The position numbers and the translations under genes were made by a program. This document shows, piece by piece, positions 6,750 through 14,765 of a stretch of DNA of 39,202 bases; positions within the stretch are counted from its first letter, which is position 1, and each line of letters begins with the position of its first letter. The stretch spans positions 1-39,202 of the forward strand of contig DASYKE010000007.1 in NCBI GenBank assembly GCA_035995725.1. Direction: 5' to 3'. The notes below the pieces were generated by a model. That model had not been told where the DNA came from and ran no database searches. It was given only the letters and a program-made list of their open reading frames with translations. The DNA comes from JAQGLW01 sp035995725. GTDB lineage: Bacteria; Pseudomonadota; Gammaproteobacteria; Burkholderiales; Burkholderiaceae_D.

Positions 6750-9311
6750 TCAACTGCCTTCCAGGAAGCTCTTCAGCTTGTCGGAGCGGGACGGATGACG
6801 CAGCTTGCGCAACGCCTTCGCTTCGATCTGGCGAATACGTTCACGTGTCACGTCGAATTGCTTGCCGACCTCTTCCAGCGTATGGTCGGTCGACATCTCA
6901 ATGCCGAAACGCATGCGCAGCACCTTGGCTTCGCGCGGCGTCAGCGAGTCCAGAACATCCTTGACCACGCCGCGCATTGACGCGTGCAGCGCCGCATCGG
7001 CCGGCGCCAGCGTATTGTTGTCCTCGATGAAATCGCCGAGATGCGAATCGTCGTCGTCGCCGATCGGCGTTTCCATCGAAATCGGCTCTTTCGCGATCTT
7101 CATGATCTTGCGGATTTTGTCTTCCGGCATTTCCATCTTGATCGCCAGCGTCGCCGGATCGGGTTCCGCGCCGGTCTCCTGCAGGATCTGGCGCGAGATG
7201 CGGTTCATCTTGTTGATGGTTTCGATCATGTGGACCGGGATGCGGATGGTGCGTGCCTGGTCCGCGATCGAGCGCGTAATCGCCTGGCGAATCCACCATG
7301 TCGCATAGGTCGAGAATTTATAGCCGCGGCGGTATTCGAACTTGTCGACCGCTTTCATCAAGCCGATGTTGCCTTCCTGGATCAGATCGAGGAATTGCAG
7401 ACCGCGGTTGGTATATTTCTTTGCAATCGAAATGACGAGCCGCAAGTTGGCTTCGGTCATCTCGCGCTTGGCCTTGCGCGCTTTCATTTCGCCGGCGGAC
7501 ATTTTCTTGTTGATGCCGCGCAAGTCCGGTAACGGCAACACGACACGCGCCTGCAGGTCGATCAGCTTTTGCTGCAGTTCTTTTACGGTCGGCACATTGC
7601 GGCCGAGGACCGTGCTGTAGGCCTGCCCCAAATCGACTTCGCGGTCAACCCAGGCGAGATTGGTTTCGTTGCCCGGGAAAACCTTGATGAAATGGCTGCG
7701 CGGCATGCCGCACTTGTTGACCACGACATCGAGAATCTGCTTTTCGATATGGCGTACTTCATCGACCTGGCCGCGCAACGTGTCGCACAGCTTTTCGACC
7801 ACTTTAGCGGTAAAGCGAATGCTCAGCAGCTCATTCGAAATCGCCTCCTGCGCCTTGACGTACGGCCTGGAGTTGTAGCCTTCTTTTTCGAAGGCCTTGC
7901 GCATTTTGTCGAACTGGGTCGAGATGGTGGCGAATTTCGCCAGCGCTTCGCGCTTCAATTGCTCCAATTGTTCGGCCGAGAAGCCGGCAGCCCCGGAAGC
8001 ATTGTTTTCCTCTTCCTCTTCTTCTTCCTCTTCGTCGCCCTCTTCATCGTCATCGGAAGCGACAGCGGCGGGCGCCGCGGTGATCACCGGCTCCATGGCA
8101 GTCATATCCATTAAACCATCGACGATTTCGTCGATCTTGATTTCGTCTTTCGTAATTCTGTCGGCTGCGACGAGAATTTCAGCGATGGTGGTCGGGCAGG
8201 CCGAAATTGCCTGGATCATGTCTTTCAGGCCGTCTTCGATCCGCTTCGCGATCTCGATTTCACCTTCGCGCGTCAACAGCTCGACCGAGCCCATTTCGCG
8301 CATGTACATGCGCACCGGGTCGGTGGTGCGACCGAAGTCGGAATCCACGGTGGACAATGCGGCTTCGGCGGCGGCCTCGGCATCGTCGTCGCTGGCCACG
8401 GTTGCCACGCTATCCGACAACAGCAGCGTTTCGGCATCGGGCGCATGTTCGTAGACAGCGATTCCCATGTCGTTGAAGGTGCCAATAATGCCTTCGATCG
8501 CTTCCGGATCGACGATATTCTCGGGCAGGTGATCGTTGATTTCCGAGTACGTCAGGAAACCGCGCTCCTTGCCTAGCTTGATCAGGGTCTTCAGTTTCTG
8601 GCGGCGGCGTTCGAGCTCTTCCTCGGACGCTTCGGTATCGGACGCGAATGCGTCCTTCAGCAGCGCCCTTTCCTTCGCTTTGCGGTCTTTCGCCTTGGCT
8701 TTGTCGACCGCTTTCAATTCCGCGCGTTCGACCGCGTTCAGCGCGGCGACTTCGTCGTTCTCGAGCTGAAATTCTTTCGGCTTGCGGCCGCGGCGGCCTG
8801 GCACTTTTACCGACGGCAGGATATAGCCGGACGTGTCGATCGCAGCCAAGGTGGCCGCATCGGTAGTCTGGCTGACACCGGCGCCCAGCATTACCGCGAC
8901 GTCCGGTTTATTCTCGGATTTGGGCGGGTTTTTCGCTGGCTTGCCGACAGCTTTGGATTCGGATTTTTTATTCGTCACACGGGCTTTCAATTGCTCAGAG
9001 ACTGGCCTTTCAGCAGTCTTGGATAAGGATTTTTCCGTCGGCCTGGCAGCCGCTCTGGAGGTCGTTCTCTGGGGGGCTTTGGCAGCCGCCTTGTGACCTT
9101 CCTTGGAAACCGTTTTTGTCGATGCCTTGGCGGGCGATTTCCCAGTCCCTGCGCTCGGCGCAACCCTCGACTTGCCATTCGACTTCACGGCAGCCGCCTT
9201 CACGGCAGGTTTTGCCGTCTTCTTGGATAGGACCGATTTGGCCGAAGCCGGTTTCGCATTTTTTGCGGAAGAAGTCTGGGTTTTCGCGGGTTTCTTCATT
9301 GCGTTCGCCAT
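6750..9311 (-). CDS. rpoD: Primary sigma factor RpoD (sigma-70)
   Basis: 853 aa, against 613 in E. coli. Sigma regions 2-4 occupy the last ~240 residues and are typical: EANLRLVISIAKKYTNRG, YKFSTYATWWIRQAITRSI, the region-3 IRIPVHMIETINK, and the region-4 helix-turn-helix TLEEVGKQFDVTRERIRQIE. Region 1.1 lies around residues 235-290. A non-conserved spacer contains the acidic run DDDEEGDEEEEEEEEENN. Residues 1-135 are an added Lys/Ala/Ser/Pro-rich basic tail. ATG 9311 is used; ATG 9299 is possible and neither has a clear ribosome site. It is last in rpsU-yqeY-dnaG-rpoD but also has its own promoter past dnaG. Confidence 0.98.
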   Translation of the reverse strand: MANAMKKPAKTQTSSAKNAKPASAKSVLSKKTAKPAVKAAAVKSNGKSRVAPSAGTGKSPAKASTKTVSKEGHKAAAKAPQRTTSRAAARPTEKSLSKTAERPVSEQLKARVTNKKSESKAVGKPAKNPPKSENKPDVAVMLGAGVSQTTDAATLAAIDTSGYILPSVKVPGRRGRKPKEFQLENDEVAALNAVERAELKAVDKAKAKDRKAKERALLKDAFASDTEASEEELERRRQKLKTLIKLGKERGFLTYSEINDHLPENIVDPEAIEGIIGTFNDMGIAVYEHAPDAETLLLSDSVATVASDDDAEAAAEAALSTVDSDFGRTTDPVRMYMREMGSVELLTREGEIEIAKRIEDGLKDMIQAISACPTTIAEILVAADRITKDEIKIDEIVDGLMDMTAMEPVITAAPAAVASDDDEEGDEEEEEEEEENNASGAAGFSAEQLEQLKREALAKFATISTQFDKMRKAFEKEGYNSRPYVKAQEAISNELLSIRFTAKVVEKLCDTLRGQVDEVRHIEKQILDVVVNKCGMPRSHFIKVFPGNETNLAWVDREVDLGQAYSTVLGRNVPTVKELQQKLIDLQARVVLPLPDLRGINKKMSAGEMKARKAKREMTEANLRLVISIAKKYTNRGLQFLDLIQEGNIGLMKAVDKFEYRRGYKFSTYATWWIRQAITRSIADQARTIRIPVHMIETINKMNRISRQILQETGAEPDPATLAIKMEMPEDKIRKIMKIAKEPISMETPIGDDDDSHLGDFIEDNNTLAPADAALHASMRGVVKDVLDSLTPREAKVLRMRFGIEMSTDHTLEEVGKQFDVTRERIRQIEAKALRKLRHPSRSDKLKSFLEGS

Positions 9312-9493
9312 GGAATCAACTAACTACTAAGTGGATTGTTTTCGTTACAGATGGAAAACTGCATTTGCGATTCAACAATCTTCTGTTGACCAATGCGCAT
9401 TCGCTCGTGCAATGTTTCCTGAATTTTTCAGTTATTAATTAAATGTACTCTATTGAATAAAATTACTCTAAGGTCTTGAATCAAAAGCTTTTA

Positions 9494-9522
9494 ATTATAG
9501 CACATTGGACGTATTTCTCCAA
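9494..9522 (-). promoter_or_regulatory. Strong sigma-70 promoter for rpoD
   Basis: On the minus strand, TTGGAG (9517-9522) and TATAAT (9494-9499) are separated by exactly 17 bp, with a TGC extension before the -10. It starts 20 bp past the dnaG stop and gives an rpoD 5' leader of about 175 nt. It lets rpoD be transcribed apart from rpsU-dnaG. Confidence 0.85.
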
Positions 9523-9541
9523 CTCCATGCATTCGCGGCGC

Positions 9542-11341
9542 CTAACGCTGTGCGATTTCCGCCTCGGCCTCGCGCCGCAGCTGTTCTTGCTGCAATGTAA
9601 TTTCACGGTAGCGATTGCCGATTTCTTCCGGCCCGAGGCCGGACGTAACCAATTGATCCAATTCGGCTTTCAGCATTTTCATTTTAGTCTGTCGTATCGC
9701 ACCGGCAAGCTCTATCCGCGCCACTTCGATCTGCGATTCGGACTCGGCGGCAATTTCGGCAATCAGCGGGTCGAAATCCGATCCGCCGACAGTGCGCAAA
9801 TGCTCGGCCAGCAGCGCAAAAGTGGCTTGCGGCCCCATCGCCCGGCTCGCTGTGATCAATTGCGTCAGCATTGCTCCATTGTCGGGCGCAAAATGGGCCA
9901 CTGCCGTCAACGCCGCTTCATCCAGTTCGGCCGCCAATGCCGGGTGAGCAACCAGCAGCCGCATGATTTGGCGTTCCAGGTCGACCGGCGGCGTGCGCTT
10001 GGAGCGAGGCGGTGCCGCACGCGTACGCGCAACCGGCTTGGCCAGTTCAAACAGGGTCTCGATCTCAACCGGGGTCGTGTGCGTCAATTGCGCCAGACTG
10101 CGCACGATTTGCAAGCGCAACGAAGACGGCGGCATTGCCTGCAGCAACGGCTTGGCATCGAACTGCGCGCGGGCGCGGCCTTCCGCCGTGCTCAAATCAT
10201 TCCCGGTCGTTACTTCGTTGAGCAGAAACTGGGATAACGGCATTGCATCGCTGATCTGGCGCTCGAATGCCTGCGCACCCAGTTCGCGGACGTAACTGTC
10301 CGGATCGTGTTCGGCTGGCAGGAACAGGAACTTCACGGTTTTGTTATCCGTTGCGTATGGCAAGGTAGCATCCAGCGCACGGCGCGCCGCACGGCGGCCG
10401 GCCGCATCACCGTCAAAACTGAAAATCACATGATCGGTTTGCCGCAGCAGCTTTTGCACATGTATCGGCGTGCAAGCAGTGCCGAGGGTCGCCACGGCTT
10501 GTGGAAAACCAAGTTGCGCCAATGCGACGACATCCATATAGCCCTCTGTCACCAGCACATAACCCGCCTCGCGAATTGCCTGGCGTGCCTCGAATAACCC
10601 GTACAGCTCGTTACCCTTCTGAAATAAGGGCGTCTCGGGAGAATTCAAGTATTTCGGCTCGCCGCCACCCAGTACCCGACCGCCGAAACCGATTACCTGA
10701 CCCTTGGTATTGCGGATGGGGAACATGATGCGGTCACGGAAGCGGTCATAACGCTTGCGACTGGCGCCTTCTTCATCGTTTTTATCAATGATAAGACCTG
10801 CTTCAACCAATGAAGTTGCATCGTAATCAGGAAACGCCGCGCGCAAACTGTCCCATCCGCCGGGGGCATATCCCAAACCGAATTTCGCCGCGATTTCGCC
10901 GGTCAATCCGCGGCCTTTCAGATAGCTCACCGCATGCTGCGCGCCGCGCAATTGCTGGCGGTAAAAGTCGCATGCCCGCGTCATCGCATCGGACAATGCC
11001 ATGCTTTTTGCCTGGACTTCGGCACGCTGCGCAGGCGCCAGCCTGTCCTCGTTTTCCGGGACGGTCATGCCGACGTTTTGCGCGAGGTCTTTGACCGCCT
11101 CGACAAAGCCCAGGCCGGAATATTCGATCAAAAAACCGATCGCGGTGCCGTGCGCGCCGCAGCCGAAGCAGTGATAGAACTGCTTGGTCGGACTGACGGT
11201 GAAACTCGGTGATTTTTCGTTATGGAACGGGCACAGGCCCATGAAGTTGGCGCCGCCCTTCTTCAGCTGGACGTAGCGCCCCACCACATCGACGATATCG
11301 ACCCGGTTGAGCAAATCCTGGATGAAGGATTGCGGGATCAT
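9542..11341 (-). CDS. dnaG: DNA primase
   Basis: 599 aa; it synthesises RNA primers at the replication fork with DnaB helicase. The N-terminal CHC2 zinc finger has C37, H40, C58 and C61 (GLCPFHNEKSPSF, YHCFGCG). The TOPRIM catalytic core shows EGYMDVVAL and FDGDAAGRRAA, giving the metal-binding acidic residues, plus FRDRIMFPI and GFGGRVLGGGEPKYLNSPET. The C-terminal ~150 residues form the helicase-interaction domain and are, as usual, poorly conserved. The length is normal. It sits between yqeY and rpoD in the macromolecular-synthesis operon. Confidence 0.98.
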   Translation of the reverse strand: MIPQSFIQDLLNRVDIVDVVGRYVQLKKGGANFMGLCPFHNEKSPSFTVSPTKQFYHCFGCGAHGTAIGFLIEYSGLGFVEAVKDLAQNVGMTVPENEDRLAPAQRAEVQAKSMALSDAMTRACDFYRQQLRGAQHAVSYLKGRGLTGEIAAKFGLGYAPGGWDSLRAAFPDYDATSLVEAGLIIDKNDEEGASRKRYDRFRDRIMFPIRNTKGQVIGFGGRVLGGGEPKYLNSPETPLFQKGNELYGLFEARQAIREAGYVLVTEGYMDVVALAQLGFPQAVATLGTACTPIHVQKLLRQTDHVIFSFDGDAAGRRAARRALDATLPYATDNKTVKFLFLPAEHDPDSYVRELGAQAFERQISDAMPLSQFLLNEVTTGNDLSTAEGRARAQFDAKPLLQAMPPSSLRLQIVRSLAQLTHTTPVEIETLFELAKPVARTRAAPPRSKRTPPVDLERQIMRLLVAHPALAAELDEAALTAVAHFAPDNGAMLTQLITASRAMGPQATFALLAEHLRTVGGSDFDPLIAEIAAESESQIEVARIELAGAIRQTKMKMLKAELDQLVTSGLGPEEIGNRYREITLQQEQLRREAEAEIAQR

Positions 11342-11375
11342 GGCGCCTCATGCCCCTTTTGCCGACACCGCGTGC

Positions 11376-11825
11376 TTATGCTTTGGATAGCGCCGTTTTG
11401 ACTATCCCCGACACCATGGTCATGTCGGCGCGGCCGGCCAGTTTCGGCTTCAGCACAGCCATCACCTTGCCCATGTCTTGGGGGCCGGAAGCGCCGGTTG
11501 CCGCCACCGCTGCGGCAACTTCCGCGCGGATTTCAGTTTCCGACAATGAAGCGGGCATGTAGGCGGACAGGATGACGAGCTCCGCTTTTTCGATATCGGC
11601 CAGATCCTGGCGGCCGCCGGCTTCAAACTGGCTGATCGAATCCTTGCGCTGCTTGATCATCTTTTCGATGATGGTCAGGATATGAGCATCGGTCACTTCG
11701 ATGCGTTCATCGACTTCTTTTTGCTTGATTGCGGCGGTGAGCAGCCGAATAGTGCCCAGCCTGGCTGTTTCCTTGGCGCGCATGGCGGCCTTCATGTCCT
11801 CGGTGATTTGTTGTTTCAGACTCAT
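11376..11825 (-). CDS. yqeY: GatB/YqeY domain protein
   Basis: 149 aa. It matches the YqeY family, a stand-alone helical domain related to the C-terminus of the amidotransferase subunit GatB: MSLKQQITEDMKAAMRAKE, RLGTIRLLTAAIKQKEVD, VIEKMIKQRKDSI-like stretch, and YMPASLSETEI. Its exact function is not established; tRNA-related binding is assumed from the GatB relationship. The start at 11825 is chosen because GGAGAG lies 5 bp upstream and family members begin here, although the frame stays open to 11903. It lies between rpsU and dnaG, a common arrangement in beta- and many other proteobacteria. Confidence 0.94.
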   Translation of the reverse strand: MSLKQQITEDMKAAMRAKETARLGTIRLLTAAIKQKEVDERIEVTDAHILTIIEKMIKQRKDSISQFEAGGRQDLADIEKAELVILSAYMPASLSETEIRAEVAAAVAATGASGPQDMGKVMAVLKPKLAGRADMTMVSGIVKTALSKA

Positions 11826-11866
11826 GCGACTCTCCAGGATCAATAGTGTTCGGTCAATAAACACCA

Positions 11867-11899
11867 AAACCCGCTGCGGACCAACACCGGAGCGGGTTT
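11867..11899 (-). terminator. Intercistronic hairpin/attenuator between rpsU and yqeY
   Basis: AAACCCGCT (11867-11875) pairs with AGCGGGTTT (11891-11899), a 9-bp stem. On the minus strand it is followed by TTGGTGTTTATTG, a U-rich but imperfect tail. It probably lowers transcription from rpsU into dnaG, as terminator T1 does in the E. coli operon. Confidence 0.6.
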
Positions 11900-11907
11900 G
11901 CAATCTG

Positions 11908-11926
11908 GCCGCACACTGTGTGCGGC
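11908..11926 (-). other. Hairpin immediately 3' of rpsU
   Basis: GCCGCACA-CTG-TGTGCGGC forms a perfect 8-bp stem 8 bp past the rpsU stop, with no T-run. It is likely to protect or process the rpsU mRNA end. Confidence 0.55.
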
Positions 11927-11933
11927 ATAAAAT

Positions 11934-12146
11934 TCAGAACAGCTTTTTCGGCAATTGCTGGCTGCGGATACGCTTGTAGTGGCGTTTCACGGCAGCAGCG
12001 AGTTTGCGCTTGCGTTCGGCAGTCGGCTTCTCGTAAAACTCGCGCGCACGCAACTCGGTCAGCAAACCGGTTTTTTCGATGGTGCGTTTGAAGCGACGCA
12101 TGGCGACTTCGAACGGTTCGTTTTCTTTAAGGCGGATTGTGGTCAT
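11934..12146 (-). CDS. rpsU: 30S ribosomal protein S21
   Basis: 70 aa, the normal S21 size; a highly basic small-subunit protein needed for translation initiation. It contains the family pattern EPFEVAMRRFKRTIEKTGLL, ELRAREFYEKPTAERKRKLAAAVKRHYKR. It is the first gene of rpsU-yqeY-dnaG-rpoD. Two hairpins follow its stop, which would let it be made in excess over the downstream genes. Confidence 0.98.
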   Translation of the reverse strand: MTTIRLKENEPFEVAMRRFKRTIEKTGLLTELRAREFYEKPTAERKRKLAAAVKRHYKRIRSQQLPKKLF

Positions 12147-12181
12147 GTACAGTCAAACCAAGGTTTTGTAGAAAGACAAAA

Positions 12182-12187
12182 AGTATA
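12182..12187 (-). promoter_or_regulatory. Candidate -10 element of the rpsU promoter
   Basis: TATACT on the minus strand, 36 bp upstream of the rpsU start. The -35 region is weak (TTTCTT at 17-bp spacing). Just upstream lies a CCGCT/AGCGG hairpin. Confidence 0.45.
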
Positions 12188-12307
12188 GCAGGCTTGACCG
12201 CTAAAAGAAAGCGGCATTGGCTTCCCTTTCGCGGAGTTTGCATGTAGTAAATATTTTATATTGGCAACAAATCGCCAGTAACAAACTCAAACCGCCAAAA
12301 TTTAATA

Positions 12308-13504
12308 TCAAACCGATAACCCGGCAACCACTCCCGATGCCCAGGCCCACTGGAAATTATATCCGCCCAGCCAACCGGTGACATCCACCGCCTCGCCGAT
12401 AAAATGTAAGCCGGGCACTGCGGTCGCCATCATGGTTTGCTGAGAAAGTGCCCGCGTATCAACCCCGCCACGGGTTACTTCAGCCTTGCGATAGCCTTCC
12501 GAACCGTTTGGAATGATGGTCCAACGGTTGACCGATTCGCCCAGGCGCCTCAATTGCTTGTCGGTCATATCGGCCACCCGCGCGTCCGGCTTGAAATCGT
12601 TGGCCTGCAGCCAGCCTTCCGCCAGCCGCGACGGCAGCCATTGCGCCAGATGATTGCCGATATTTTTCCTCGACGAGGTTTTGTGCCGGATCAGCTCTTC
12701 CGCGACATCCAGTTCCGGCATCAGGTTCAATGTCAGCGCTGTGCCGGGTTGCCAGAAGCTGGAAATCTGCAGCACTGCCGGCCCGGACAGGCCGCGATGC
12801 GTGAACAGCAGATCTTCACGAAAATGCCCGCGCAACTTCTTTTCGCCGGTCTCGACGTCAACCTGCAGCGCAATCCCGGCCAGCGGCACGAACGGCTGCC
12901 ACGCTTCATGATCAAAAGTCAGCGGCACCAATGCTGGGCGCGGTTCGATCAGTTTTATATCGAATTGTCTGGCGATACGGTAAGCAAAATCGCTGGCGCC
13001 GATTTTCGGAATGGAAAGGCCGCCGGACGCAATTACCACGCTGTCGGCCTTGATTTCTCCGGCTTCGGTATCGATGCGGAAAGCGTCACCCGTCTTGCCG
13101 ATCGCTGCGACCTTGCATGGCATGCGCCAGGCAACATTGCCGGCATCGCATTCGGCCCGGAGCATGTCGATGACATCTTCGGCGGAGCGGTCGCAGAACA
13201 GCTGGCCTTTATGCTTTTCGTGATATCCGATGCGATAACGCTTCATCAGCCCCAGAAAATCCTGAGGCGTATAACGCGACAATGCGCTTTTGCAGAAATG
13301 CGGATTTTGCGACAGAAAGTTTTGCGGACCGGTGCCAAGGTTGGTGAAATTGCAGCGTCCGCCACCGGATATGCGGATTTTTTCCGCGAGCCGGGAGGCA
13401 TGGTCGATCAGCACTACTTTTCTGCCGCGCTGGCCGGCAACCGCCGCGCACATCATGCCGGCGGCGCCCGCGCCGATTACGGCGACATCGAATTGGTTGG
13501 TCAT
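12308..13504 (-). CDS. HI0933-family (YhiN/BaiN-like) FAD-dependent oxidoreductase
   Basis: 398 aa. The N-terminal dinucleotide fold DVAVIGAGAAGMMCA binds FAD and is followed by the family hallmark RISGGGRCNFTN. The C-terminus IGEAVDVTGWLGGYNFQWAWASG is the second FAD signature of this family. Members are flavoproteins of mostly unknown substrate, so no reaction is assigned. Start ATG 13504 (MTNQFDVAVIG) is chosen because the fold begins 7 residues later; the frame is open to 13582. It lies downstream of ybiB on the same strand with a gap of about 95 bp. Confidence 0.93.
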   Translation of the reverse strand: MTNQFDVAVIGAGAAGMMCAAVAGQRGRKVVLIDHASRLAEKIRISGGGRCNFTNLGTGPQNFLSQNPHFCKSALSRYTPQDFLGLMKRYRIGYHEKHKGQLFCDRSAEDVIDMLRAECDAGNVAWRMPCKVAAIGKTGDAFRIDTEAGEIKADSVVIASGGLSIPKIGASDFAYRIARQFDIKLIEPRPALVPLTFDHEAWQPFVPLAGIALQVDVETGEKKLRGHFREDLLFTHRGLSGPAVLQISSFWQPGTALTLNLMPELDVAEELIRHKTSSRKNIGNHLAQWLPSRLAEGWLQANDFKPDARVADMTDKQLRRLGESVNRWTIIPNGSEGYRKAEVTRGGVDTRALSQQTMMATAVPGLHFIGEAVDVTGWLGGYNFQWAWASGVVAGLSV

Positions 13505-13599
13505 GGCTGGTACAAATCGGAGGAAGCCGTGATTGTAAGCCAGTCGAAACAAGGCAGCCGCATATCGGTCAGCCACAATCACGGCGATGGGCGGAAGAA

Positions 13600-14595
13600 T
13601 TACCCCGCGCTATCGTCGTGAATATCCGCACGTGCTCGTATCCGTTTTGCCACAAGCAAGCACTGTTCAACCTGTTCCGCAATCGCCGCCGGCACCGGCT
13701 GGTCCCCGCGCAACGCCTCCTGTATCCACGCCGCCGTGGTCGCCGCGTCGCTCTTCGAAGGCAGCGTCGGCAACTCATCGACCGGCGCCTGCTTTGGCAC
13801 CAGTATTGTCCGCTCTCCGTCATGGAACCATTCTATTTGCTGGGCACGCTTTGCATTGGCGACCGTTTCGCCTTCGGTGCCGCGCATCAGGAATGCATCG
13901 CCACGCTGCGGTGGCGCCGCAGTGGTGAAATAACCTGTGAGCATTTCCAGATATTCGGGATGGGTATACGACGTCAGCCGCAACGCCGGCCCGGCGAACG
14001 GCTGCAGCATCTTGACCAGTGTGTGGGTCGAATTGCGCACGCCGAGTATGCGGCGCAACACCAGCAAGCGCGCCATGTCCGGCGCCAAGGCCTCGATCGG
14101 CATGAAGACCGGTTCGCGCCGTGCAAAATGCGCATCAGCCTGCCGTACGGTCTGTGAAAACGAAAACCCCAGCGTTTGCAGTATCTCGGCGGTTGTCACG
14201 CGGCCCGGATCGCTTGTAACACCGTGCATCAATACCGGCACGCCCTGCCGCGCGAGCAGCAGGGCCAGCAACGGCGTCAGATTCGCCATCTGGCGCGAGC
14301 CGTTGTAACTCGGGATCACGACCGGCGCATATGCGCCCGCGGGCGCGGACAGCTTGTCGAACGACGCCTCCGCGGCATCGAGGAAACCCGCGATCTCGTC
14401 GACCGACTCGCCCTTGATGCGCATCGCCAGCATGATGCCGCCCATTTCCAGATCGGAAACCCGGCCGGCCAGCATGGCTGCGTACAGTTGACAGGCGTCT
14501 TCGCGCAACATGCTGCGCGCGCCTTTTTTGCCGCGCCCGATTTCCTTGATGAAGCGGGCGGCGGCGAAGGGAGTAGTTGCAGATCGATCATTCAT
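13600..14595 (-). CDS. ybiB: YbiB, DNA-binding protein of the TrpD2 family
   Basis: 331 aa. It resembles anthranilate phosphoribosyltransferase (an N-terminal helical domain, then an alpha/beta domain) but belongs to the YbiB/TrpD2 group, which in E. coli binds nucleic acid non-specifically and is not a tryptophan enzyme. Supporting segments are FIKEIGRGKKGARSMLREDA near the N-terminus, GGIMLAMRIKGES, PVVIPSYNGSRQMANLTPLLALLLARQG, and FLMRGTEGETVANAKR. It lies next to the nitrate reductase operon but is separated from nasA by 170 bp including a repeat, so co-regulation is uncertain. Confidence 0.9.
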   Translation of the reverse strand: MNDRSATTPFAAARFIKEIGRGKKGARSMLREDACQLYAAMLAGRVSDLEMGGIMLAMRIKGESVDEIAGFLDAAEASFDKLSAPAGAYAPVVIPSYNGSRQMANLTPLLALLLARQGVPVLMHGVTSDPGRVTTAEILQTLGFSFSQTVRQADAHFARREPVFMPIEALAPDMARLLVLRRILGVRNSTHTLVKMLQPFAGPALRLTSYTHPEYLEMLTGYFTTAAPPQRGDAFLMRGTEGETVANAKRAQQIEWFHDGERTILVPKQAPVDELPTLPSKSDAATTAAWIQEALRGDQPVPAAIAEQVEQCLLVAKRIRARADIHDDSAG

Positions 14596-14738
14596 CCGTA
14601 AAGGGTACTACGAACTCGACATTCCAGCGACCCGCCCGTTCGATAGTTCCCGGGGCTTCGGTTAGTTGCAGCGTGTCGTTCCGCCCAGAACGTTCATCCG
14701 GGCCGCGAATTCTTTTTTGGCAAGGGGATGAAAGCGAG

Positions 14739-14761
14739 TAACCGCCTTTGCGGGAACGACA
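14739..14761 (-). repeat. 'CGTTCCCGC-AAAG-GCGG' intergenic repeat 3' of nasA
   Basis: On the minus strand GTCGTTCCCGCAAAGGCGG forms a short hairpin (CCGC 14742-14745 with GCGG 14750-14753). It is the core of the widespread bacterial 'VVPAKAG' repeat, named for its frequent spurious translation. It lies just past the nasA stop. Confidence 0.55.
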
Positions 14762-14765
14762 ACAT

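Noticed and set aside
12437..13621. 394-codon plus-strand frame opposite the HI0933-type gene
   Set aside because: It is the reverse-strand shadow of a clear flavoprotein, and has no start site.
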